64,000 bases of DNA from Heliomarina baculiformis (GTDB lineage Bacteria > Pseudomonadota > Alphaproteobacteria > Rhodobacterales > Rhodobacteraceae), in the NCBI RefSeq assembly GCF_019966545.1, contig NZ_JAIMIC010000007.1, positions 124,001 through 188,000 of the forward strand. Reading direction: 5' to 3'. Below the pieces are notes generated by a model, which was not told the DNA's origin, did not search any database, and saw nothing but the letters and a program-made list of their open reading frames with translations. The translations under genes were made by a program, and so were the position numbers. Below are positions 26,338 to 36,434 of this stretch, in pieces. Each line of letters begins with the position of its first letter. The first letter of the stretch is position 1.

Positions 26338-27471
26338 TCAGTTAATCAGAGCGTCCACATACATCTCTTCCGCAGCGATCTGGTGCTTGGCATACCATTC
26401 ATCGTTGTAGAGGATCTGCGTTGCGAGGTTTTCGGGGCTGGTCGGGTTCCACTTTTCCAGCTCGGCAGGCACCATCGACGCAGCCGCAGGATTGATCGGA
26501 CCAGAGCCGAGCAGTTCCAGCCATTTCACCTGAAGTTCGGGCTTCTGGGCGTGGGCGATGAATTTCATCACTTCTTCGGTGCCGGCCGGGTTGTCTTTCG
26601 GAACCACCCAGATGCCCGGTGCCATCACGCCGCCATTGAATGTGACCTGAAAGCTGCCTTCATCCATCTGGTCTTTCAGCAGGTGCGCGCGGGTCGACCA
26701 GATGTTGCCGATGGCAACTTCTTCCTGCAGGAACAGGTTCTGGCTGTCGCTGCCCGAGCCCCAGACGATAATGTTTTCACGCAACTCGCGGAACTTGGCG
26801 ATGGCAGCGGCAATGCCGTCCTCCGTGTCCAGCACGGCATAGACCTCTTCCGGCGCGATACCCTGCGCCATGGTCGCGCTTTCAAGCATACCACGCACCG
26901 ATTTGCGGAAGGTCCGCATACCGGGGAAATCCTTGGTGTTCCAGACATCTGCCCAGTTCTGCGGAACGTTTCCGCCCAGCATCTTGGGGTTCGTCGCAAG
27001 AACGTAGGAATAGATGTAGTTGCCGACACCGTTGTTATAGGCCGTCCCTTCCAGAACTTTCGACTTGTCGACGATGGAATAGTCGATGGGCTGCGTGACG
27101 CCCTGCTGTTCCAGAATGATCGCCGAACCTGCGCCACTGTCGCAAAGGTCCCAGACCACTGCGCCGCTTTCGACCATGGCGCGGATCTTGCCCGCCGACG
27201 GGCCGGAACCGTCGATGACGACCGGAATACCGGTTTCGGCCGTATAGGTCTCGGCCAGAACTTCCTCGAGCACGTCCTTGGCGGTACCGCCCCAGTTCAC
27301 GACGACGATCTCTTTCGCCTGCGCAGAAACCTTGCTGCCCAGCGCGGGCAGAATACCAAGCGCACCCATCGCAGCGATGAAGCCACGGCGGGTCAGACGG
27401 CCCTGCTTGTAACGTTCGACGGCAATATCCGCGATGTCGCGTTTTGCCTCGAAATCGGTTGTGTCAGTCAT
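26338..27471 (-). CDS. ABC transporter substrate-binding protein, PotD-like, Tat-exported
   Basis: 377 residues. An N-terminal extension precedes a twin-arginine signal: RLTRRGFIAAMGALGILPAL at about residues 25-44, with cleavage likely after SAQA. The mature protein starts EIVVVNWGGTAKDV and follows the extracellular solute-binding family of the spermidine/putrescine class (SGPSAGKIRAMVESG, later GVMAPGIWVVPKDNPAG). Ligand unknown; the downstream genes suggest a cyclic ureide, guanidine or similar nitrogen compound. Tat export implies folding before secretion. Confidence 0.88.
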   Translation of the reverse strand: MTDTTDFEAKRDIADIAVERYKQGRLTRRGFIAAMGALGILPALGSKVSAQAKEIVVVNWGGTAKDVLEEVLAETYTAETGIPVVIDGSGPSAGKIRAMVESGAVVWDLCDSGAGSAIILEQQGVTQPIDYSIVDKSKVLEGTAYNNGVGNYIYSYVLATNPKMLGGNVPQNWADVWNTKDFPGMRTFRKSVRGMLESATMAQGIAPEEVYAVLDTEDGIAAAIAKFRELRENIIVWGSGSDSQNLFLQEEVAIGNIWSTRAHLLKDQMDEGSFQVTFNGGVMAPGIWVVPKDNPAGTEEVMKFIAHAQKPELQVKWLELLGSGPINPAAASMVPAELEKWNPTSPENLATQILYNDEWYAKHQIAAEEMYVDALIN

Positions 27472-27544
27472 GTCACTTCTCCTTGTTGGATCGTAATGCT
27501 TATTGATTTCAGGCCCTTGTCACCGGGCCCTTGCCGTTAAAACG

Positions 27545-28615
27545 TTACTCGGGTGCCAGCAGCACACAGGCGTCCTTGTCCCAGCCAATACTGACAGGCA
27601 GATCGGGCTTTGGCGTTATGCCGGTTTTCCACGTCGCGCAGGACAAAAGCAGTTCACCTAGCGAGTCATGGGTCACGATGACCTGGCAACGCTCGCCAAG
27701 ATAGCTGACCTGTTTGACCTTGGCCGACAGGAACTCTTCGCCCGGTTCCGCCAACCGCAGCCGTTCGGGGCGCAGGGCAACCTTGGTCTTGGTGCCAACC
27801 TCAAGCGGAGCATCGGTTTCGACCTCGAACTTGGCCCCATCGGCGGCACAGCTCAACACGTCGCCTTCTCGGCCAGTCACCGTTACGTCGATGAAATTCG
27901 ATTTGCCAAGGAAGTCAGCCACAAAGGCGTTCCGAGGCTTGTTATACAAATCTCCCGGCGCGCCTTCCTGCTGTATCTTGCCGTCCTTCAGAATGACAAT
28001 CCGGTCCGACATGGACAGCGCTTCTTCTTGATCGTGGGTCACGTAGATAAAGGTCACGCCCAGCCGGTCGTGCAACGCCTTGAGCTCCCATTGCAGATCG
28101 GCGCGCAGCTTCTTGTCGAGCGCCGAAAGCGGTTCGTCCAGCAACAGGACCTGCGGATGAAACGACAGCGCCCGCGCCAGCGCGACCCGCTGCTGCTGTC
28201 CGCCGGAAAGCTGAATCGGCAACCGGTCGGCAAAATCGCCCATCTGAACAAGGTCGAGACATTCCGCTACGCGATCGGCAATTTCCTTGGCCGGTTTCTT
28301 GCGCACTTTCAGCGGAAAGGCCACGTTTTCAGCCACGGTCATCGTCGGAAACAAAGCATAGCCCTGAAAAACCATGCCAAAATCGCGCGCTTCCGGCGGT
28401 TGCTTGGTGATGTCCTTGGAGCGAAGGCTGATCGACCCTTCGTCAAGCCTGATGAAACCCGCAATCGCGCTCAGAAGCGTAGTTTTGCCCGACCCCGAAG
28501 GCCCAAGTAGCGTGAGGAATTCGCCATCCGCCACATCCAGCGTCACATCGTCAAGCGCATGCACGCTCCCGTACCGTTTGATCCCCTGACGAATGGAAAG
28601 GATAGGAGTGCTCAT
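27545..28615 (-). CDS. ABC transporter ATP-binding protein, PotA-like
   Basis: 356 residues from ATG 28615 (MSTPILSIRQ). Walker A LLGPSGSGKTT, Q-loop MVFQGYALFP, signature LSGGQQQRVALARAL, Walker B VLLLDEPLSALD and H-loop YVTHDQ are all present. The C-terminal TOBE-like regulatory domain runs from about residue 240. First gene of the leftward catabolic operon, 73 bp before the binding protein and downstream of the LysR gene read in the same direction. Confidence 0.92.
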   Translation of the reverse strand: MSTPILSIRQGIKRYGSVHALDDVTLDVADGEFLTLLGPSGSGKTTLLSAIAGFIRLDEGSISLRSKDITKQPPEARDFGMVFQGYALFPTMTVAENVAFPLKVRKKPAKEIADRVAECLDLVQMGDFADRLPIQLSGGQQQRVALARALSFHPQVLLLDEPLSALDKKLRADLQWELKALHDRLGVTFIYVTHDQEEALSMSDRIVILKDGKIQQEGAPGDLYNKPRNAFVADFLGKSNFIDVTVTGREGDVLSCAADGAKFEVETDAPLEVGTKTKVALRPERLRLAEPGEEFLSAKVKQVSYLGERCQVIVTHDSLGELLLSCATWKTGITPKPDLPVSIGWDKDACVLLAPE

Positions 28616-28702
28616 GCTGTTCTTATGTTCCACGCTTGAGTGAGAGGCCGCTTGCTGTGGGCCGGTATCGCTACGTCAGGGGAGCATGAAGAGCTAAAAC
28701 AA

Positions 28703-28736
28703 TGAAATTAAAAAACGCCCTCTATAAATAATTTCA
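28703..28736. promoter_or_regulatory. 8-bp inverted repeat upstream of the ABC/hydantoinase operon
   Basis: TGAAATTA (28703-28710) and TAATTTCA (28729-28736) are perfect inverted copies 18 bases apart, in the AT-rich stretch between the LysR and ATPase genes. It could be an operator for the operon; on the minus strand the spacer also contains a GGGCGTTTTTT run. No consensus is known to me. Confidence 0.4.
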
Positions 28737-28738
28737 GA

Positions 28739-29659
28739 TTATACGCTCTCGGCCTTCCGTGCGATATTCTCCGCGCCATCCTTCAGAAACTCGGCCAGAA
28801 ACTGTTGGAACTGAACCGAAAGATGCGAGGTCGGAAACAGGTTCGACGTCACAGCGTGCATGTTGAGATGCAGCACCGGTTGCGTTGGCTTTATGGCGAT
28901 TCCGCTGATATCCGGCCCGATCAGGGCGAAACTGTCTACCAGCGCAACGCCCAGCCCGTTACGTACCATTTCAAGCGCCGTCGCCGTGTGCCGCACCTCG
29001 CAGAAGTAGCGCCGCTCAAGCCCCTGCTGCGAAAACACCGTATCAATGGCCTGCCCCAGGGGAGTGCTCGCTGCATAAGAAATGTGCGGTACGTGGTTCA
29101 GGTCGGTCACCTTGATCTGGTCCGACAGCGCCATTTCGTGATTCTCCGGGCAAACACACATCAGCCGTCCCTCCCCCACTTCGCGCACGGAAAGCGCCGA
29201 GTGGCGCGGCCGCGTCACCGAAAGCGCGAGATCTGCTCGACCGCTCACCAGCCGCCGGATGATCTCATCGACGCTGCCCAATTCAATGGAAAGCTGAAGT
29301 TTTGGGCGGGTCCGCATGAACTCTGCCAAGACCAGCGGCAGAATCCCGTGGCCGATCGAGGGCGAAGCAACAATATTCAAGCGCCCGATTGTGCCACCGC
29401 GCAATTCTTCGATGATATTAGCAACACGCTTTTGCTGCATGAACAAATGCTGTGCCTCCTGCGCGATATGAAGCGCTTCGCGCGTCGGCACCAGCCGCCC
29501 GTGCTCCCTTTGAAACAAAGGGAAACCTACAAGATCCTCGGTATGGCGGATCATGTTGCTTATCGCGGGTTGGCTCACATTCAGCAATTCCGCCGCCCGC
29601 GCGGTCGTGCCAACTTCGATGACGGTAGAAAGAACCTCAAGCTGGCGGGCGTTAATCAT
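28739..29659 (-). CDS. LysR-family transcriptional regulator
   Basis: 306 residues. The N-terminal HTH is clear (VLSTVIEVGTTARAAELLNVSQPAISNMI, read as two parts), followed by the linker helix and the LysR substrate-binding domain from about residue 90. It lies between the leftward transporter/hydantoinase operon and the divergent carbamoylase/DUF1028 operon, so it is the obvious regulator of both arms. The co-inducer is probably a pathway metabolite; this is inferred from position only. Confidence 0.9.
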   Translation of the reverse strand: MINARQLEVLSTVIEVGTTARAAELLNVSQPAISNMIRHTEDLVGFPLFQREHGRLVPTREALHIAQEAQHLFMQQKRVANIIEELRGGTIGRLNIVASPSIGHGILPLVLAEFMRTRPKLQLSIELGSVDEIIRRLVSGRADLALSVTRPRHSALSVREVGEGRLMCVCPENHEMALSDQIKVTDLNHVPHISYAASTPLGQAIDTVFSQQGLERRYFCEVRHTATALEMVRNGLGVALVDSFALIGPDISGIAIKPTQPVLHLNMHAVTSNLFPTSHLSVQFQQFLAEFLKDGAENIARKAESV

Positions 29660-29680
29660 GAATATAACTTTTCATTATTC
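29660..29680. promoter_or_regulatory. candidate LysR-type box
   Basis: GAATA (29660-29664) and TATTC (29676-29680) form a dyad with an 11-base spacer directly before the LysR start codon, in the 96-bp divergent region with the carbamoylase gene. Spacing and location fit an autoregulatory LysR site. Confidence 0.45.
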
Positions 29681-29755
29681 GATAGGGGTACAAATTTATT
29701 TCACACTGATATGCCCCCTGTCTACACCGGAAATACACAGGCAGAGGAGACACGG

Positions 29756-30691
29756 ATGAGCCGGAAAGAAGTCTATGCGGTTGCGCAAATGGGACCAGTT
29801 CATCTGGCGGACACCAAGGCACAGGTCATCGCGCGGCTGATCGACATGCTGCGTCAGGCCCATGCCCGCGGCGCGCGGTGGGTCACCTTTCCCGAGCTGG
29901 CGCTGACGACCTTTTTCCCTCGCTACATCTACGACACGCCCGATGAATACGACGTGTTCTTCGAAGAAGGTCTGCCCTCTCCGGCGATGAAACCGCTGTT
30001 CGAAGAGGCCGAAAAGCTAGGCGTCGGTTTCTATCTCGGCTATGCGGAAAAGATCACCGAAGGCGGCGGAACGCATCGTTACAACACCTCCGTGCTCGTC
30101 GCGCCCGATGGCCAAATCCTTGGCAAATACCGCAAGATCCACCTGCCCGGTACTAAGGACCCCATCGGCGATCTGGAATTCGAACATCTCGAGAAACGAT
30201 ACTTCGAAGTCGGCGACATGGGTTTCCCGGTGTTCGAGACACCCTCGGGCCGTTTCGGCATGTGCATCTGCAACGACCGTCGCTGGCCGGAAACCTTCCG
30301 TGTCATGGCCCTGCGCGGGGCCGAGGTGTTCATGCTGGGCTACAACACACCGACCCGCAATATTCACCACCCCGAACCGGCGCATCTGCGCGAATTCCAC
30401 CACCGTCTCAGCCTTGAATCCGCGGCTTATCAGAACGCCGCATGGGTCATGGCCGCCGCGAAATGCGGCTCGGAAGACGGATTCGCGATGATCGGCGGCT
30501 CAGCCATTGTCTCTCCCACCGGCGAGGTCGTGGCCAGGGCCTCGACCGAAGATGACGAAGTCATCACCTACGACTGTGATCTCGACCTCGGCGCCTATAT
30601 CCGCCGTTCGGTCTTTGATTTCGCCCGACACCGCCGCATCGAGCATTACGGGCCTATCACCGCGCAAACCGGCATCGAGCTCGACAAATGA
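29756..30691 (+). CDS. N-carbamoyl-D-amino acid amidohydrolase
   Basis: 311 residues, nitrilase superfamily. Releases ammonia and carbon dioxide from N-carbamoyl-D-amino acids, giving the free D-amino acid. The Glu-Lys-Cys triad falls exactly at the positions known for the Agrobacterium D-carbamoylase: E47 (FPELALT), K127 (KYRKIHLPG) and C172 (CICNDRRWPE). The NDRRWPE motif after the cysteine is typical of that enzyme. Start at ATG 29756, with GAGGAGA 9 bases upstream; the frame extends hundreds of codons further upstream through the antisense of the LysR gene, which is not real. First gene of the rightward arm; overlaps the DUF1028 gene by 4 bases. Confidence 0.9.
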   Translation: MSRKEVYAVAQMGPVHLADTKAQVIARLIDMLRQAHARGARWVTFPELALTTFFPRYIYDTPDEYDVFFEEGLPSPAMKPLFEEAEKLGVGFYLGYAEKITEGGGTHRYNTSVLVAPDGQILGKYRKIHLPGTKDPIGDLEFEHLEKRYFEVGDMGFPVFETPSGRFGMCICNDRRWPETFRVMALRGAEVFMLGYNTPTRNIHHPEPAHLREFHHRLSLESAAYQNAAWVMAAAKCGSEDGFAMIGGSAIVSPTGEVVARASTEDDEVITYDCDLDLGAYIRRSVFDFARHRRIEHYGPITAQTGIELDK

Positions 30692-31362
30692 CTTTCTCTC
30701 TCGCGGGTAGATGCGCGGAAACCGGCGACATCGGCTTTGCCGTGACCACGTCATCTGTCTGCGTCGGGGCCCGCGTTGGTGCCGTGACCGATGGTTGCGT
30801 CGTCTTCTCGCAGGCTCGCACCGATCCGCGGCTGCACGCGATCGGGATCGAAGCATGGAAACTATCGGAAGACCCCGAAACCACTCTTTTCGCCATGCAA
30901 GACGCCGCAACCGCTCTCCACTGGCGGCAACTCGGCGTTTTTCCAGCACAAGGCAAACCGCTGCATTTCACTGGCGAAAGCTGCCTTGACCATTGCGGCG
31001 GGCTAATCGGCACTGATTGCCTCGCGCTTGGTAATTTTCTGGGCAGCGATCAGGTCCTTCCCGAAACGATCCGGGGTTTCGAAACCGCGACCGGCTCTCT
31101 CGCCCTTCGCCTCATCGCCGGTCTGAAGGCAGGTGAGAATGCCGGAAGCGAGCGCGATCCCCTTCAATCGGCATCTGTCGTGGTTCTGGGCGGCAATGAT
31201 CTGAAGGATGTCGATCTTCGAATCGACTCTTCGGACGATCCGATTTCCGATCTCGCGGCCCTGCTCGTGGACTGGCTGCCAAAGGCGCCAGCTTATCGCC
31301 TCCGCGCCCTTGATCCGGACGCGGCACCGTCATCAAGCTCCGTCGAACATTCCAAAGAGTGA
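30688..31362 (+). CDS. DUF1028 protein, copy 2 (predicted Ntn-hydrolase fold)
   Basis: 224 residues, starting MTFSLAGRCAETGDIGFAV, the DUF1028 opening with Thr2 as possible N-terminal nucleophile. Shares with copy 1 (22495-23256) the SQARTDPRLHAIGIEAW region, DCLALGNFLGSD and the DVDLRIDSSDDP segment, and lacks copy 1's C-terminal extension. Start overlaps the carbamoylase stop in ATGA, implying coupled translation. A hydrolytic or binding role on a carbamoyl or ureido intermediate is possible but unproven. Confidence 0.85.
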   Translation: MTFSLAGRCAETGDIGFAVTTSSVCVGARVGAVTDGCVVFSQARTDPRLHAIGIEAWKLSEDPETTLFAMQDAATALHWRQLGVFPAQGKPLHFTGESCLDHCGGLIGTDCLALGNFLGSDQVLPETIRGFETATGSLALRLIAGLKAGENAGSERDPLQSASVVVLGGNDLKDVDLRIDSSDDPISDLAALLVDWLPKAPAYRLRALDPDAAPSSSSVEHSKE

Positions 31363-31423
31363 ATTCGCCGGGCAAGCCTCGCCTATCCGGCACTCTGACC
31401 CCTGATAATCGCTGAAACAGGCT

Positions 31424-34145
<2,722 letters not shown>

Positions 34146-34153
<8 letters not shown>

Positions 34154-35195
34154 CAGCTTTCTCCCCGACCTTGCGCGGCGCATAACCGGCGACATGCGCG
34201 GCAATGGCGCGGATATGGTCCGGCGTCGTACCGCAGCACCCCCCGACCACGTTCACCAGCCCCTCTTTTGCAAAGATTTCCACTTTGCCGGCCGTGTCCT
34301 CGGCCTCTTCGTCATATTGACCAAAGGCGTTCGGCAGGCCCGCGTTCGGATAGGCGCAGGTAAAGGTTTCAGCCACACCGGCCAGTTCCGTCAGGTGCGG
34401 GCGCATGGCATCGGCGCCCAGCGCGCAATTCAGCCCAACGGTAAAGGGCTGCGCATGGCGCACCGAATGCCAGAAGGCCGTGGGCGTCTGCCCCGAAAGT
34501 GTCCGACCCGAAGCATCGGTGATCGTGCCAGAAATCATGATTGGCAGTCGCTTGCCGTGTTCGGCAAAGGCTTCGAAGCAGGCGAAAATCGCGGCCTTTG
34601 CATTCAGCGTATCAAAGATTGTCTCGATCAGGATCAGGTCCGACCCTCCCGCGATCAGCCCGCGAATTTGCTGACCGTAGGCCTGGCGCAGATCGTCGAA
34701 AGTCACCGCACGATAGCCGGGGTCGTTCACATCCGGGCTGATCGATGCCGTTCGGTTGGTTGGGCCGACAGCCCCAGCGACCCAGCGTGGCTTGCCGTCC
34801 TTGGCCGTGGCGCGATCCACCGCGCGCCGCGCGATCCGCGCGCCTTCTGCATTGAGATCATGGACCGCGTCTTCCAGCGCATAATCGGCCTGTGCGATGG
34901 TCGTCGAGGAAAACGTGTTGGTCTCCACGATATCAGCCCCTGCCATCGCGAAATCGAAATGAATGTCCTCGACTGCCTGTGGCTGCGTCAGGATCAGCAG
35001 ATCGTTATTGCCCTTCTGCGGGTGATCCGTGTGATAGGCGCAGGCATGCCCACCATGTCCGCGATACGCCTCTTCATCCAGTCCAAGCGACTGGATCTGA
35101 GTCCCCATCGCCCCGTCAAGAACAAGAATCCGTTCCTGCGCAGCCCGGATAAGCGCGTCATAGGTTTCGGTTTTCGGCAGGCGAAAGCTGTGCAT
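34146..35195 (-). CDS. methionine synthase homocysteine-binding subunit (split MetH)
   Basis: 349 residues from ATG 35195 ([13 protein letters not shown]). A homocysteine S-methyltransferase barrel: [20 protein letters not shown] near the start, first zinc cysteine in VGLNCALGA, and the paired zinc cysteines in [13 protein letters not shown] close to the C-terminus. Equivalent to the first third of E. coli MetH; similar annotated proteins are often called betaine-homocysteine methyltransferase. The 8-base overlap with the second half supports coupled, equimolar production. The upstream region has a perfect inverted repeat that may be an operator. Confidence 0.9.
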
Positions 35196-35271
35196 ATCAA
35201 ACTCGTTTATGGTGAAACTCTGACATAGTGCCCACAGCATCGGTGAGCAAATTCATGTTTGGCGGGATAAT

Positions 35272-35288
35272 CATGAGGTAGCCTCATG
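35272..35288. promoter_or_regulatory. perfect inverted repeat upstream of split metH
   Basis: CATGAGG-TAG-CCTCATG, a 7-bp perfect dyad with a 3-base centre, 77 bases before the ATG of the homocysteine-binding subunit gene. Too short a loop for an RNA switch; more likely a protein operator for methionine-cycle control. Confidence 0.5.
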
Positions 35289-35359
35289 TTACACTTCGAC
35301 GAGGCATGACGAGAGACAACTGCAATCGGGGGAAATCGTTTCGCCTGAAAAGACGGGAA

Positions 35360-36160
35360 TTATGAAACCGGCGGGCAGATCACGAATTCCGCGCCACTTT
35401 GCGGAAGGAAATCGTGCATGTCCTCGGGCAAGGGCGCGTCGCAAAAGATAGCCGAGGCTTCTTCGATACGCCCACCTCGCACATGCGCCACGCGGCCGAA
35501 CTTTGTCGCGTCCAGTACAAGAAACGACCGCCTTGCATGGGTCCGCATCGCCTCGCGTATGCGCACCTCGGCGCCGGAAAAGTCGAGCAGCGTGCCATCC
35601 GGATCAATCCCGCCCACTCCAAAAACCGCGATATCGACACGAAAGCCCGCAAACATCTCCTCGGCAGCGACGGAACAAACATCCAGATCGCTGTTGCGTA
35701 ACTGCCCACCGGCCATGGTCACTTCGAAATCGCCTTGCATCGCCATTGTCAGCGCGATCGACAGATTATTCGTGACGATCTTCAGGTTCCGATGCTGACC
35801 CAGATGCTCGGCCACCATCCGTGGAGTCGTACCGATCCCGAAAGACACCGAAGCCCCGTTGGGTATATGTTTCGCCACCGTCGCGGCGATCTGCATCTTG
35901 GCTGCGCGGTTCAGCACTTCGCGGTCACGAAAGCTCATGTTGCCGCTGCCCGACCCGGCATGTCCGGCCATCCGGGCAACTCCTCCGTGCAGCCGACGCG
36001 CCGCGCCCATCTCGCAAAGCTGATTGATATCGCGCCGAATGGTCTGCGTCGTTACCTCGAACCTCGCCGCCAGCTCTTCGACCGACAGAAAGTCCTGCCC
36101 TCGCAAAAGATCGGTGATCTCATTCTGCCTTTGGTTGGGCGCGGAATCGGTCATGTTCAT
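35360..36160 (-). CDS. glpR: DeoR/GlpR-family repressor
   Basis: 266 residues. The N-terminal DeoR HTH spans about 10-65 (FLSVEELAARFEVTTQTIRRDINQL), followed by the sugar-isomerase-like sensor domain (VSFGIGTTPRMVAEHL, a phosphosugar-binding loop). DeoR members of this kind usually respond to a phosphorylated sugar or glycerol-3-phosphate. The gene is divergent from the ugp-type transporter operon, and the same TTCATATGAA palindrome lies over its own start and 88 bp before ugpC. Start uncertain among ATGs at 36178, 36160 and 36154. The glpR name rests on context with the ugp genes. Confidence 0.85.
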   Translation of the reverse strand: MNMTDSAPNQRQNEITDLLRGQDFLSVEELAARFEVTTQTIRRDINQLCEMGAARRLHGGVARMAGHAGSGSGNMSFRDREVLNRAAKMQIAATVAKHIPNGASVSFGIGTTPRMVAEHLGQHRNLKIVTNNLSIALTMAMQGDFEVTMAGGQLRNSDLDVCSVAAEEMFAGFRVDIAVFGVGGIDPDGTLLDFSGAEVRIREAMRTHARRSFLVLDATKFGRVAHVRGGRIEEASAIFCDAPLPEDMHDFLPQSGAEFVICPPVS

Positions 36161-36165
36161 ATGAA
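36156..36165. promoter_or_regulatory. palindrome TTCATATGAA, candidate GlpR operator 1
   Basis: Perfect 10-bp palindrome over the start codon region of the DeoR-family gene; part of a 12-bp word (TGTTCATATGAA) repeated at 36336-36347. Fits autoregulation. Confidence 0.6.
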
Positions 36166-36337
36166 AGCCACTTATCATTCGCTGGCGCAGATCTAAGCGG
36201 CATTTATTGCATCTCCATGACAGGTCATAACTCCGTTGGCCCGAAAGCTCTCTGCAATTAGGCCCTAAAAGCTCAATTGCCCGACTTCTGATGTAAAACC
36301 GGTAACCGGTCCTCGTTCAAAACCAGAGAAATGAGTG

Positions 36338-36347
36338 TTCATATGAA
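36338..36347. promoter_or_regulatory. palindrome TTCATATGAA, candidate GlpR operator 2
   Basis: Identical to the palindrome at 36156-36165, 182 bp away and 87 bp before ugpC. The rest of the 36166-36434 intergenic region shows only ACCGGTAACCGGT (36298-36310) as another symmetric element. Confidence 0.6.
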
Positions 36348-36434
36348 TGTCACAAGGCTGTTAAGCGCAGTTCACATCCGCCCCCTAAACCCAAGCTTAC
36401 GTCCCCAACAGGACGTCACGCATAAGAGGTTTTC

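Noticed and set aside
27472-27544. Hairpin between ATPase and binding-protein genes
   Set aside because: GGGCCC pairs with GGGCCT over only six positions and has no T-run; could be chance in GC-rich DNA.
28805-29755. Long N-terminal extension of the D-carbamoylase frame
   Set aside because: It runs antisense through the LysR gene. ATG 29756 has a ribosome-binding site and puts the triad at the reference positions 47/127/172.
35196-35359. SAM or SAH riboswitch before metH
   Set aside because: Apart from a short dyad with a 3-base centre, I could not build the multi-stem folds of known SAM/SAH classes.
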